DNA of 64,000 nucleotides from CAYJAD01 sp964370015 (GCA_964370015.1 CAYJHD010000002.1:17865-81864), one strand, 5' to 3'. Shown: positions 31,719 to 42,800, numbered from the stretch's first letter. The notes: a model not told the origin generated them from the sequence alone. Program-made: numbers and translations.

Positions 31719-33968
31719 TTATGATGTAAACGTCGTGCCCCAAGTGCGTAGTGTGGTGTATAATTCTTTAATATTAATGGGTTTTGTGATGTGTGCATTC
31801 ATGCCGGCACTTAAGCTTTTTTCCTTGTCGCCAGTCATGGCGTGGGCTGTCATGGCAATGATGGGAATGCTTTTTGCTCGCGGGTGCTTATTGTCACGTA
31901 TGTTTTTTGTGGCGGTTATGCCATCCATGACGGGCATTTGAATGTCCATGAGAATAAGGTCGAAATTTCCCAATTCAAAAAATCCCACAGCTTCTGCACC
32001 ATTGACGGCAAGGGAAACTGCACATCCCATATCTTTAAGTATTTCAATGGCTATTTCTTGGTTAATCTCATTATCTTCCACCAAAAGTATATTGAGCGGG
32101 GGTAATTCTTGGTCAATGTTTTGTGTTTGCCCAGGAGTTTCAAGGTGTTTTTCTTCACCTTCTTTTGCCTGCATGGTAAAGGAGAAGGTGCTTCCCTGTT
32201 GCCATACGCTTTCCACCCAAATATTTCCGCCAAGTAATTGTACTAAGCTTTTACTAATGGTAAGACCAAGCCCAGTGCCACCGTATTGCCTTGTGGTGGT
32301 TCCATCGGCTTGAGAGAAGGATTCAAATATCTTATCAATACTTTCTGGTGCAATTCCAATGCCTGTGTCGCTGATGGCCACACGAAGCACAAGGTTTGAG
32401 CCCTTTCTTTCTTCTAGGCTAATGTGCAAATTTACAGATCCTTTGGGCGTAAATTTAATGGCATTGGAGCAAAGGTTAATGCAAATTTGAGCAAAACGTA
32501 AGGGGTCGCCTTGAATAATATCCGGTACAGCACGATCCACGGTAAAATCTAAAGAAAGTTTTTTGGAATCGCACTTTTCTTGCAACATATCGCGCATGGA
32601 GGAGAGTACGCCAGAAATACGAAACGTGGTGTAGTTAATATCTAATTTTTGCGCTTCAATTTTAGAAAAATCTAAAATATCGTTGATGACGCCAAGTAAA
32701 GTTTTGGCTGCTGTGTCGATGCGCAGTAAATATTCTTTTTGTTTTTCGTCGGGGTTGGCCTGTAGGGCGAGGTGTGTCATGCCCAAAATACCATTCATGG
32801 GAGTACGTATTTCGTGGCTCATGCAGGCCAGAAAGTCGCTCTTCGCCTTGGTGGCAGCTTCTGAACGTAATACCATGTCTTTGAGTTTGCTTACCATTTT
32901 TTCGAGGCTGTTTGCAAGGTGCCCCAATTCGTCTTTGCGCTTGGTAGAAATGGTGACGTCGTCTTTACCTTCGGTAACGGCTTTGGCAAAACGACTCAAA
33001 AGAGAAAGCTCACGCGTGATGGGTATGGTTATATAGAAGAGAAATATCATAACCACAAACACTGCCAAAAGATTGGTGATAATGGTGGTGTTACGTAAAA
33101 TACTGGCGGGCGTAGACATGTAAGAATCAGCCGCAAGACTTATGGCATAAATATCAGTTTGTGGCACGTGATAATACCCCATGGTATATTCTTTTTCGTC
33201 CACAAGAATATGAAGCACACCAGAGGGGTTTTTCTTCATTTCTTTGATCCACGACCCTTGAGGCAAATTGATTTTGCTTTGTCCAACTATGGTAGTGGTG
33301 GTATCACCTTGGATGGCAAGGATAAGGGGCGAAATGTCTTCATATGCTGTGCTTTGTAAGGCTGCGTTGGCAATTTTTTCGATATGTAAAGAACTTGTTA
33401 AAGCTCCATTATATCCATTGTATACAAGCTCTAGAAAAATGGGAACCAGTGTCCTTTTGAGCCGAGCACTATACTCCGTTGGACCCACAAAAAACCCGCT
33501 TTGTTTCATGGCCTCTTTAAGATGAACGCTTTCTTTGCCTCTGGTCAAATCCTTCGCGCTTGGCCGCGTGCCCAAGATAAATTGGCCGGACTTATCCACA
33601 ATATAAAAAGCATTATAGTAACCATAAGAAAGAAGCAGCCTTTGGAAAAAGGCTGTGAGAGCCATCCGTTTGGTTTTATATGAACCATCTTCTTCATGAG
33701 CAGGCGGCATTTCTACAGCTTGTAAAACGCCGGGAAAAGATGCCACCATGACCATATCACGTCCGGCTTGGTGAATGCGTGTGGAGATATTTTCACCAAT
33801 ATTTTGTGCAATGCCTTCGAGGTGGCTGTCTTTAACCGACTGCACCACCCCGGTGAAATTATAAAGAGTAAAAACAGTGGAAATGGTGAAGGTAATCACC
33901 ACGATAATAACAATGGAGAGAGGGAGTTTTATTTTTAAACTTGTAGCAGTATTGGTAAATATATTCAT
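31719..33968 (-). CDS. Hybrid histidine kinase with periplasmic dCache domain
   Basis: The 749-residue sensor kinase has a first membrane helix at 15-37, a periplasmic dCache-like region at about 40-290 and a second helix at about 295-317. HAMP runs to about 370. HisKA has phospho-acceptor H385 (FLACMSHEIRTPMNG). HATPase with DTGIGI and GGTGLGL follows, and a C-terminal receiver has phospho-acceptor D675 (LILMDIQMPVMDG) and conserved lysine in HITKPI. There is no Hpt or DNA-binding domain, so output goes through a separate phosphotransfer protein or response regulator not seen here. The MglB-like protein encoded 30 bases downstream is the likely ligand receptor. The 287 bases upstream hold its AT-rich promoter region and a tex-side hairpin. 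Confidence 0.9.
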   Translation of the reverse strand: MNIFTNTATSLKIKLPLSIVIIVVITFTISTVFTLYNFTGVVQSVKDSHLEGIAQNIGENISTRIHQAGRDMVMVASFPGVLQAVEMPPAHEEDGSYKTKRMALTAFFQRLLLSYGYYNAFYIVDKSGQFILGTRPSAKDLTRGKESVHLKEAMKQSGFFVGPTEYSARLKRTLVPIFLELVYNGYNGALTSSLHIEKIANAALQSTAYEDISPLILAIQGDTTTTIVGQSKINLPQGSWIKEMKKNPSGVLHILVDEKEYTMGYYHVPQTDIYAISLAADSYMSTPASILRNTTIITNLLAVFVVMIFLFYITIPITRELSLLSRFAKAVTEGKDDVTISTKRKDELGHLANSLEKMVSKLKDMVLRSEAATKAKSDFLACMSHEIRTPMNGILGMTHLALQANPDEKQKEYLLRIDTAAKTLLGVINDILDFSKIEAQKLDINYTTFRISGVLSSMRDMLQEKCDSKKLSLDFTVDRAVPDIIQGDPLRFAQICINLCSNAIKFTPKGSVNLHISLEERKGSNLVLRVAISDTGIGIAPESIDKIFESFSQADGTTTRQYGGTGLGLTISKSLVQLLGGNIWVESVWQQGSTFSFTMQAKEGEEKHLETPGQTQNIDQELPPLNILLVEDNEINQEIAIEILKDMGCAVSLAVNGAEAVGFFELGNFDLILMDIQMPVMDGITATKNIRDNKHPRAKSIPIIAMTAHAMTGDKEKSLSAGMNAHITKPINIKELYTTLRTWGTTFTS

Positions 33969-34187
33969 ATGACTACTTTATATGAAAAAAGGTGCTAGGG
34001 AAAAGTTTAAAAAATGCGCACAATAAGGACGGTTATTTTATGTGTTATGGATAGCTACTTTGCATCATGATAACGCAAGGCATGGCAAAGAAGACACTTA
34101 TCCATACTGTATAAATATAATGGATGTATCTAAAATGTCAAATTTGTCTTCAAAATAAGCTCTATTTATTGTATTTTTATTTGCACT

Positions 34188-34242
34188 GCACCATAGTCAT
34201 CCCTTTTATAATGCGTTATTGGGGTAAGGGTGACTATGGTGC
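34188..34242. terminator. Long hairpin at the 3' end of tex
   Basis: GCACCATAGTCA (34188-34199) pairs perfectly with TGACTATGGTGC (34231-34242); after one unpaired T, CCCTT and AAGGG extend the stem. It lies just past the tex stop (34256, minus strand). No T-run follows on that strand, so it may be a Rho-assisted terminator or an mRNA-stabilising end. Confidence 0.55.
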
Positions 34243-34255
34243 GGATGCATATTAT

Positions 34256-36424
34256 CTAGGTGGTACTGTGTCGCATACTCAAGGTAATGCGGCCTCGTTT
34301 ATGGTCGACTTCCAGCACATGAACGTGCACTTTTTGCCCAGTACTCACCACTTCGTGAGGATTTTTAACAAAGCCTTCAGCCAGTTGGCTAATATGTACC
34401 AAGCCGTCTCTGTGCACGCCAATGTCCACAAAGGCACCAAATTGTGTCACGTTGGTGACTATACCATGTAATTTCATACCGCTTTGTAAATGCTCTATGG
34501 CAGTTATGCCTTCGGCAAAGGTAAAATGCTCAAAAGCTGGGCGAGGATCGCGGCCGGGTTTGCTAAGTTCTTGCATAATGTCATGTAAGGTGAGTAGGCC
34601 TATATTTTCATCCACATAGTGTGCGAGTTCAATGCGCTGACGGCATTGCTCTTGGGCCAATAATTCTGCCACGGAGCACTTGGCATCTTTTGCCATGCGT
34701 TTTACAAGGGCATAGCGTTCTGGGTGAACGGCGCTACCATCCAAAGGTTCTTGTCCATGAGGGATTCGTAAAAAACCTGCGGCAAGTTCAAAGGCTTTAG
34801 GGCCTAAACGTGGCACTTTTAATAGATCCTTTCTGGTGCTAAAGGAGCCATGCTCCTTACGCCATGTGATGATATTTTTGGCCAGCGCAGGGCCTATTCC
34901 AGACACATAGCTGAGTAATTCCATGCTGGCTGTATTCATATCCACACCCACGGCGTGCACACAAGAAGAAACCACTTCGTCCAGTGCTTCTTGAAGAGCA
35001 GGCTGGTTTACATCGTGTTGGTATTGTCCCACGCCCAGGGAGGCAGGATTTACTTTAACCAGCTCTGCTAAAGGATCCATAAGGCGCCGCCCAATGGAAA
35101 CAGCTCCGCGTACGGTGATGTCATGATCAGGAAATTCTTTTCGGGCCACTTCCGATGCTGAATACACCGATGCGCCGCGTTCATCCACCAAGATAATGGC
35201 GATGTGCGAGGACAATTGTAAATCTTTCACAAAAGCTTCTGTTTCTCTGCCGGCGGTGCCATTACCCACAGCGATGGCTTCTATGTCATATTTTTCACAT
35301 AGTTGCCGTACTTTTTCTCCGGCTTTATGGCTTTGCTCTTGGCCGGTGAGGGGGTAGATGACCTCATGATGTAAAAGATTACCATGGCCATCAAGGCAAA
35401 CTAACTTGGCTCCAGTGCGCCAGCCCGGATCCAACGCTAATATCTTTTTGGGCCCCAAAGGTGAAGCCAAAAGCAATTTGCGCAAATTGGCAGTGAAAAC
35501 GGCAATGGCTTCTTTTTCAGCTCGTTGACGCAAGGCTGCACGGAATTCATTTTCAAGGGAAGGAGCTAAAAGGCGTTGCCAAGCATCTTTCATGGCAAGG
35601 CGTATTTGCTCTGAGGCTGCATGTGATGTAGAGCTAATCCACTGTTTTTCCAACAATGCCAAAGCTTGAGTTTCATCGGGGCGCACTTGTATGCTTAAAA
35701 AAGCTTCGCGCTCACCACGCAAAGCTGCCAAAAGTCTATGGGCCGGCATGGAAGAAGCTTGCTCTTGGCGGTCAAAATAGTCTTGATAGGTACTGCCTGT
35801 TTCTTCTTTACCTTTACATACTTTAGAATGTAAAATCGCACCGCGCACAAAAAGGGCGCGCAGTGTGGTGCGACTTTGTCTGTGTTCTGCCATGTGTTCT
35901 GCCAAAATATCTCGCGCTCCGGCAAGGGCCCTTGCCACATCGGGCACGGCAAGGGCAGGATTTTCGTGCTCTTTAATAAAGCCTTGTGCCAAAAGTTGTA
36001 TGGCTTGTGTTTCTTGGATATTGGCTTCTTGTTTCAGTAAAGCCATGGCTAAGGGGGCAAGGCCACGCTCTTTTGCTTTAGCTGCTTTGGTGACGCGTTT
36101 GGGGCGATAGGGTAGGTATATATCTTCTAAGGAGCTCAAACTTGTGGCCTGGTGCAAGGCTGTGTGTAGCTCAGAAGTCAATTGCTCACGTTCCTCAAGG
36201 GCAGAGATGATGGCAGTGCGCCGCGCGTCAAGGGCGCGTAAACGTTCAAGGCTGTCACGTAGTTGTGTTAAAGCCACCTCGTCAAGGCCCCCTGTTTTTT
36301 CTTTCCGATAACGAGCTAAAAAGGGTATGGTGGCACCTTCGTCCAGTAGCGTTATGGTGGCAAGAATGTTTTGTTCTGCCACGGAAAGCTCGTTGGCAAG
36401 GCGCTGAGAGAGAGATGCAATCAT
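34256..36424 (-). CDS. tex: Tex-family RNA-binding transcription accessory protein
   Basis: This 722-residue cytoplasmic nucleic-acid-binding protein has the full Tex layout. The N-terminal helical domain carries ATIPFLARYRKEKTGGLDE. A YqgF/RNase H-like domain contains ILALDPGWRTGAKLV. Helix-hairpin-helix repeats follow (SYVSGIGPALAKNIITWR, LLKVPRLGPKAFELAAGFLRI), and the protein ends with an S1 domain (GIVTNVTQFGAFVDIGVHRDGLVHISQL). Family members act in transcription and RNA turnover and influence tolerance to stress. It stands alone, transcribed away from the zinc-ribbon gene. Confidence 0.95.
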   Translation of the reverse strand: MIASLSQRLANELSVAEQNILATITLLDEGATIPFLARYRKEKTGGLDEVALTQLRDSLERLRALDARRTAIISALEEREQLTSELHTALHQATSLSSLEDIYLPYRPKRVTKAAKAKERGLAPLAMALLKQEANIQETQAIQLLAQGFIKEHENPALAVPDVARALAGARDILAEHMAEHRQSRTTLRALFVRGAILHSKVCKGKEETGSTYQDYFDRQEQASSMPAHRLLAALRGEREAFLSIQVRPDETQALALLEKQWISSTSHAASEQIRLAMKDAWQRLLAPSLENEFRAALRQRAEKEAIAVFTANLRKLLLASPLGPKKILALDPGWRTGAKLVCLDGHGNLLHHEVIYPLTGQEQSHKAGEKVRQLCEKYDIEAIAVGNGTAGRETEAFVKDLQLSSHIAIILVDERGASVYSASEVARKEFPDHDITVRGAVSIGRRLMDPLAELVKVNPASLGVGQYQHDVNQPALQEALDEVVSSCVHAVGVDMNTASMELLSYVSGIGPALAKNIITWRKEHGSFSTRKDLLKVPRLGPKAFELAAGFLRIPHGQEPLDGSAVHPERYALVKRMAKDAKCSVAELLAQEQCRQRIELAHYVDENIGLLTLHDIMQELSKPGRDPRPAFEHFTFAEGITAIEHLQSGMKLHGIVTNVTQFGAFVDIGVHRDGLVHISQLAEGFVKNPHEVVSTGQKVHVHVLEVDHKRGRITLSMRHSTT

Positions 36425-36642
36425 GATGGCCCCAAGTGTATGAGTTAGAAGTAAAAGTAATGGAAAAACACCCCATGGGCGTAAACATAAGATCTGCCAA
36501 TGACGTCATTTTTGTATGGCAAAATGATGTTGCAGATTACAGCCTTGGTATACGCAACAATGGGCTGGGTCACAAATAAAATTTATGCATAAAGGGGGAT
36601 TCATGCATTGTCTGCCTGTGGGCTTTGGCGTATACTTAATCT

Positions 36643-36879
36643 ATGTTAACAATAAAATGTTCGGCGTGTCGCCGTAAATTGTGGAAGTACAATAAGCTTG
36701 GTCATGGAGAAGTTTTGCGTTGCCATAAAGAGCGCATTAGCAAAATGTATGATGTAAAAGAGCAAGATGGTAAGGTTTGGTGCCTTTGTGGTAGGCCCAT
36801 CGGTATTGATAAAGGGTCTTTTTTTAGCATGGTGAAAGGAAGCTTTACCTATGCCGGCACCAAGGTAAATAAATTGTAG
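36643..36879 (+). CDS. Small zinc-ribbon-like protein
   Basis: The 78-residue protein has CSAC (C6, C9), a single C27, and CLCGRPIGID (C47, C49), a spacing suited to one zinc site. The basic N-terminal half (RRKLWKYNKLGHG) could contact nucleic acid. I recognise the CX2C-CXCGRPIG arrangement as a small unnamed family but know no function. There is no strong ribosome-binding site before ATG 36643. Confidence 0.6.
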   Translation: MLTIKCSACRRKLWKYNKLGHGEVLRCHKERISKMYDVKEQDGKVWCLCGRPIGIDKGSFFSMVKGSFTYAGTKVNKL

Positions 36880-36977
36880 GTATCCATATTTGAGCAGTCA
36901 GCGGTATATGAAGAAAGTTTTAGCAAAATTTTCTCATGTATATCTTTTTATTAAGACTACTGAGTGTGAGGGAATAT

Positions 36978-38642
36978 ATGTCGCGAAATTTTCTTTCTTT
37001 GCATCCGTACTTTGAAGATGGTATCATAATGGGGCGTAAACAGGCTAATATGGGCTTTATAAATGCGCTTTTCAGAAAAGATCCTTTTCAAATGTATCAT
37101 TTTTTTGTGGATAATCCTCAAAGCCTTGCACAAAGATGGAAAGAAGAGCCTGCAGCTCAGCCCCTTTTAAAGCGCGGCGCCTTACATGCTTTTCCGCGAA
37201 CACATTTGGAAAAACGTTTAAAAATTGTTCCGTATTCTGTGTGTCATTTATCTGACCCCATGACGGAATTTGCTGCCATGTGTCAGGTGCGTAATGCTTT
37301 TTCTAGTAAACTTTTTCCCATCACCGCAGTGAATCATACCATCAGTTATGTGGAATATGCTGCACCTACTTTGGGGCATATTTGGCAAGGATGTAGCCCT
37401 CGTGACGGTATTGGTTGTACCTCAGCTTCCAGCAAAGCCATTATGGAAGCGTGGTATGCTCATGCAAGACAAACGCGTTCCATACCAAATCAATGGCGCC
37501 AACCACAATTGGATATTATTCCCCTTGGCGTGCCAGATCCTGAGCTTGGGCAGGGGCATGAACAGACGGAAACATTGCGCCAGAGTTTGCGAGAAAAGTT
37601 TGGCGTGGCATCTGAAACCGTGTTCTTACTTTTATATGGCCGCATAAGTATTGTGGATAAAATGGATGTGCGTCCTTTGTTTTTGGCTTTGCGTCGTTTA
37701 CGAGCAAAGCATCCACAGCTTCCTTTCTTTTTATGTATCGCTGGTTCCATGGATGGTGACGATGAGTTAAAGGAGCAATTGCAAGCTTTGGCAACAACGT
37801 GGAATATTTCTTTTGCGTTGCTGCCTAATCCCACACGGGAGGATAAAAAATATCTTTTTGCTGCGGCTGATGTTTTTGTGTCTCCGGTGGATAATATCCA
37901 AGAAACGTTTGGACTCACCCTTGTGGAAGCTGCCCAGTCAGCTTTACCTGTTATTGCTAGCGATTGGGATGGTTATAGAGATATTATTGTACAAGGTGAA
38001 ACAGGGTTTTTGGTACCTACTTATGCACCCATAGACACCCCCAATCTGGATGCTTTGGCCGGCGTGCTCTTTAATAAAATACATCAGCTTTTTCGCAGTC
38101 AGCAAACTTCCTTACATGTACCATCACTCGAAAAAGTTTTGTATGCGCTCATAAGTGATGGCGCATTACGTCGTAGTATGGGGCAAAAAGCTAAGGAGCG
38201 CGCAGCACGTTTATATACTTTTGATACGGTGGTGGAAGATTGGCTTAATTTTTGGCAAAAACTGGAAAATGCTCCCATAAGCTCAGAGGAAGAGAGTCTC
38301 ATACGCCAGGCAAAACATCCTTATGCGTTGGATTTTGGCAAAGTTTTTTCAGTGTATGCCAGCCATAGCTTACAATCTGAAACTTTATTACAATGTACAG
38401 ATTTAGGACGAGCTTATCTTTATAAAGAAATATCTTGGAATAATTACTGTTTAGCAGCTGTTTCCATGGTGGAAAGTCTTATTCATAAACTCTTGGAGTG
38501 TTGCTTGATGCCTTGCAGTGTTGCTGAACTTGTGTTAGTAGCGCACGCGGCACCTTGGGGTAAAGCTCACACCCAAGAAGTACTTTTGGCGCATATCCAT
38601 TGGCTGTTGAAGCAGGATCTTGTGGAGTGCGCTTTGGAATAA
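36978..38642 (+). CDS. GT4-type glycosyltransferase
   Basis: The 554-residue retaining glycosyltransferase has a GT-B fold. The nucleotide-sugar half is clear: LLLYGRISIVDKMDVRPLFLALRRL, ADVFVSPVDNIQETFGLTLVEAAQSALPVIASDWDGYRDIIVQGETGFLVP. The E-x7-E-like pair in this segment (ETFGLTLVE) binds the donor. The N-terminal half starts with a SRNFLSLHPYF segment, and the C-terminal 120 residues form an extra helical domain of unknown role. I start at ATG 36978 with GAGGGA four bases before it, rejecting the in-frame 36936. The next gene is glucokinase, so a glycan or storage role is possible. Acceptor and donor are not evident. Confidence 0.75.
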   Translation: MSRNFLSLHPYFEDGIIMGRKQANMGFINALFRKDPFQMYHFFVDNPQSLAQRWKEEPAAQPLLKRGALHAFPRTHLEKRLKIVPYSVCHLSDPMTEFAAMCQVRNAFSSKLFPITAVNHTISYVEYAAPTLGHIWQGCSPRDGIGCTSASSKAIMEAWYAHARQTRSIPNQWRQPQLDIIPLGVPDPELGQGHEQTETLRQSLREKFGVASETVFLLLYGRISIVDKMDVRPLFLALRRLRAKHPQLPFFLCIAGSMDGDDELKEQLQALATTWNISFALLPNPTREDKKYLFAAADVFVSPVDNIQETFGLTLVEAAQSALPVIASDWDGYRDIIVQGETGFLVPTYAPIDTPNLDALAGVLFNKIHQLFRSQQTSLHVPSLEKVLYALISDGALRRSMGQKAKERAARLYTFDTVVEDWLNFWQKLENAPISSEEESLIRQAKHPYALDFGKVFSVYASHSLQSETLLQCTDLGRAYLYKEISWNNYCLAAVSMVESLIHKLLECCLMPCSVAELVLVAHAAPWGKAHTQEVLLAHIHWLLKQDLVECALE

Positions 38643-38716
38643 GGGGTTTATAAGAAAGTATTCTTTTGCGGTGAAATGTTACCTTTTTACCATAATTTTT
38701 TTGCACGAGAATAGGT

Positions 38717-39718
38717 ATGATACATCATATACTTTGCGCAGATGTGGGAGGAACCCATAGCCGCTTTGCTCACTTTACATGGGATGCAAACGAGAGCGTG
38801 TTACGTAGGCAGTATACATGCCCCACCGCACAAATACGCACTACACAAGATGCTTTAGAAGCCATGCGCTTTGGTACGGGGGTTGAAATAGAAAAAGCCA
38901 GCGTGCATATATGGGGTGTGGCAGCCATCGTTTTGCACAATGGCCTTGAAGCGCAGATGACCAATACGTCCTTGCGCTTTGATTTTGCGCCTTATTCATG
39001 GATAAAAAACGGGGAAAATTTTTTTCTGCTCAATGATTTTACTTTGCAGGCTTGGGCGTCATTGGCACAAGAAGTACCCGTGTTGCCATTGCCATGGTCG
39101 CCCTTTGCAGAGCATCCGAATATGGTGCGCCATGCTTCGCAAACACATGGTATTTTAGGAGCAGGAACCGGTCTTGGCGCAGCGGCTTTAGTGCCGCATA
39201 TGGCTCAAGGCTGGACTGCGTTATCTTCGGAAGCAGGGCATATGGATATGACTTTTCATGGGAAGGAAGAAGAAGATTTTGCGCGCTTTGCCAAACAACG
39301 CTTACAACAAGATCGCTTAAGTGCTGAAGATGTACTTTGCGCGCGCGCGTTAAGTTTGCTTCATGCGTATGAACATGGAGAAGATGTGGAGCCGGCACAG
39401 GCTGCGACTTCGCTTTGGCGAAAAGAGCAAGCTTTTCCGAACGAAAGTCTGTCCCTACGACTTTACGCACGCTTTTTGGGTCGCTTTTGCAGACAGTGGG
39501 CTTTAAGTACTTTTTGTACAGGAGGCTTGTATCTTGGGGGCGGTGTACTTTTTAAAAATCCTGCCATTGTGCAAAGTGAAAGCTTTCGTGAAGAGTTTTT
39601 CCATGGCCCTTCATGCATGCAAGATGTGCTGCGAGCCATACCTATGGGACTCATGCAACATGATATGGCCAGTTTGTGGGGAGCTGTGCAAATTGCTAAA
39701 AATCATCTTCGCGTGTAA
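38717..39718 (+). CDS. glk: Glucokinase (bacterial ATP-dependent Glk family)
   Basis: This 333-residue enzyme phosphorylates glucose to glucose 6-phosphate. The phosphate-binding LCADVGGTHSRFAHF lies at the N-terminus, the LLNDFTLQAW catalytic Asp segment at about residues 102-111, and GILGAGTGLGAAALVP and SSEAGHMDM follow as in Glk. The C-terminal GGLYLGGGV stretch closes the fold. It is transcribed toward the glycogen locus and would channel glucose freed by the debranching and GH57 enzymes into glycolysis. It is separated from that locus by a shared terminator. Confidence 0.88.
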   Translation: MIHHILCADVGGTHSRFAHFTWDANESVLRRQYTCPTAQIRTTQDALEAMRFGTGVEIEKASVHIWGVAAIVLHNGLEAQMTNTSLRFDFAPYSWIKNGENFFLLNDFTLQAWASLAQEVPVLPLPWSPFAEHPNMVRHASQTHGILGAGTGLGAAALVPHMAQGWTALSSEAGHMDMTFHGKEEEDFARFAKQRLQQDRLSAEDVLCARALSLLHAYEHGEDVEPAQAATSLWRKEQAFPNESLSLRLYARFLGRFCRQWALSTFCTGGLYLGGGVLFKNPAIVQSESFREEFFHGPSCMQDVLRAIPMGLMQHDMASLWGAVQIAKNHLRV

Positions 39719-39730
39719 TGCCACGTCATA

Positions 39731-39780
39731 TAAAAAGAGTATCCCCTGTAAACTGATGTTTGCAGGGGATACTTTTTTAT
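39731..39780. terminator. Bidirectional terminator between glk and the glycogen operon
   Basis: GTATCCCCTG (39739-39748) pairs with CAGGGGATAC (39763-39772). Runs of A before and T after the stem make it usable from both strands. Confidence 0.9.
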
Positions 39781-39814
39781 GTGGATTGCTCGTGTTTTTC
39801 AGTGAATTGCTTTT

Positions 39815-42800
39815 TTATGCCCAAAGAACCAAACGTGTATCCAAGGGAGAAAATAAATCAATATCAAAGGGTACAATGCGCACCCCATAAGAGTGATGTC
39901 CATTTTCTGTGATGGTAAATTCTCCTGTAAAGAGTATATGCCCATCTTCCAGATGCTCTTTGAACTTAAGAGGATGGATTTGGGGTTTTTCCACAAAGTC
40001 ATGTTGTTCACTGCGTCCCACCACGTACTCTACGCGTAAGGAGTGCGGATTCATTTCACAAGGGTTCACGGTGACGAGGATACGTATTTTTTGTCCCACA
40101 TACAGTGTGTCATTGTCTACGCCTTCGAAGGTGACTTCATCAATGCTGACGCAAGGAAAAGCTCCAACCACAGACTGCTTCCATGCGGCAAGACGTTTTG
40201 CCATGGCAAAATCTTCGTCAAAAATATTATTTTTGCGAGCTGCCGTGGGCACGTAGTAATCGCGCATATAGTCATTTACCATGCGATGGGAGCTAAATTG
40301 CGCCGTTAAGGTGCGCATGGCATGGCGAGACATATGCAACCACTGTTCCGGTAAATTGTTTGCATTGCGTTCAAAGTATAAGGGCAGTACTTCTTCTTCC
40401 AAAGTGGTGTAAAGAGAGTCTGCATCGGCATAATCTGCTTGAGTATCGATGTCACGCAAATGAGAAATAACGGGGCCAATGGTCCATCCATTGGGTTTGG
40501 AATACCCTTCGCACCACCAGCCATCAGAGATGCTCAAGTTAAGGCCTCCGTTGACTGAAGGTTTCATGCCACTGGTGCCGCTGGCTTCATTGGGGCGGCA
40601 TGGCGTATTTAACCAAATATCGCAGCCACGAGTAAGTAAGCGAGATACAGATAAGCTGTAATCTTCCATAAAGTACACATGTCCCACAAAGCGTTCATCC
40701 ACGGTATATTTTACAATTTGGCGTAAAATGTCGATACCATGTTGGTCGGCAGGGTGCGCTTTTCCGGCAAAGATAAAGATGACGGGGCGATTGGTATCAC
40801 CAAGTAAGCGTTGCAAACGTTCTGCATCGGCAAAAAGCAAATGGGCTCGCTTATATGGGGCAAATCGACGTGCAAAGCCAATAATCAAAGCATCGGGATT
40901 GGTGAGAGCCGCGCGCATTTTTCGTTGTGTTTCTGGTGCCACATCAAGAGTTTTGAAAAAACTCCCAAGACCTTTGTCTACGGCGCGGAGTAACTTACTT
41001 TTTTCTGTGCGGCGTATATCCCAAAGTGTTTGTCCGTCAATGGAGTATACTTTATCCCAGTTTTCGTGTTGCGGGGGTAAATCTAGCCATTGTGGATCCA
41101 CGGTAGTGTTTAAAAGGGCACGCATGGGCGCAGAAACATAAGAGCCCACATGCACGCCATTGGTGACAGATTTTATGGGAACTTCTGTATGGGAATAGCC
41201 TTTCCAAGCAGCTTGCCACATGCCACGGGATACATCTCCGTGTAAACGACTTACACCATTGGCTTTGAGCGAATAATTAAGCGCCAATACGGTCATTTCA
41301 AACATATTGCGATTGGAACCCACAATGCGTCCCATATTGAGAAAGTCTTGTATGGATAAGCCCACACTGTGCGCATAATCTGTGAAATAGCGTTCCATAA
41401 GGTCAGGGGAAAAGCGCTCATTGCCGGCATCCACAGGTGTGTGTGTGGTGAAAATACAAGAAGCACGCACGGCTTCACAAGCCACCTCAAAGCTGAGTCC
41501 TTTATGCATAAACTCTTTTATGCGCTCAAGAATAAGGAAGGCTGAGTGACCTTCATTCATGTGGAAAACAGCAGGGGTGATGTCCAATTGCTGTAACAGG
41601 CGCACCCCGCCCATGCCTAAAAGCATTTCTTGACGCAAACGGCAATCACGATCAGCCACATAAAGTTGTGCTGTGGTTTTGCGATCATCGGGAGTATTGC
41701 TAGTTAGGTCTGTATCCAGCAAATACAGTTTTATGCGCCCCACATGCACCACCCATACGGCGGCGTGTAATGTGCGACCTGGTAAATCCAGTGAGATTTC
41801 CAGAGCTTCGCCATTGTTTTTGAACACACGTTCCACAGCCATGGAGGCAAAGTCATTTTCATTGTAAATGGCTAACTGTCCGCCGTCTGAAGTGAGTTTT
41901 TGTCTGAAGTATCCATTTTTATAAAGAAGACCCACCGCCACAAGGGGAATATTTAAATCGCTGGCAGATTTGAGATGGTCTCCGGAAAGAACACCAAGGC
42001 CTCCAGAGTAGATGGGGAGGCTTTCGCAAATGCCGTATTCCGTGGAAAAATACGCCACGGGATTATCCATGGACAAAATATCTTCTACGTGTTGCGGCTC
42101 TTCCTTCATATATGTATGGAATTTCTCTACGATATTATCCATTTTATGAAGAAACTCTGAATTTTCTTCAAGTTCAGACAATCGCGCACCGGAAACATTG
42201 GCTAGGAGAACTATGGGGTTATGCTCGCAATCTTCCCACATGTCGGCATCTATACTGCTAAAAAGCTCCCAGCATTCTGCTTGCCAGCACCACCACATAT
42301 TGGCAGTGAGTTCGCGTAGCGGTTTTAAGCGTTCAGGTAAATGGGAAATGGCCATGAAAGAACGTAAAATGGGCGTCACGGAGGAGGTGGCCTTCAGTAC
42401 ATGCTTTATGTCCTCAGAAAAGCCAAAGGCTTTATTGTTGCGCTCTGCAGCATTTTCAAGGGCGTGTTCATAGGCCTCAAGGTAATTGGGGAAAAATTCT
42501 TCCCAAGTGGAAAATTCTGAGAGTCTTCTCGCAGCCTTACGCGAAGTTTGTAATTCCTCTTCCGTTTGGGTCATGGCTTTTAAGGTGGTGATGCGAAGTT
42601 CTTGCAAAACTTGATCATAGGATCTGTTTTGACGCGGTACCACGTATACACCGTCGTGTAGGTCTTCTTTTTTTTGTATTTGACTTGTCCAAAGGCCGAA
42701 ACCTGCTAGATCGGTGGTCATGGTGGGCACAGCCCAAGCGGCGCTTTCTTGCGGTGTATAGCCCCAAGGCTCATACCAAGAGGGGAAGGCTCCAAGGTCG

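Noticed and set aside
34124..34471. 115-residue frame across the tex 3' end
   Set aside because: Antisense to the tex S1 domain and through its hairpin; no protein-like features.
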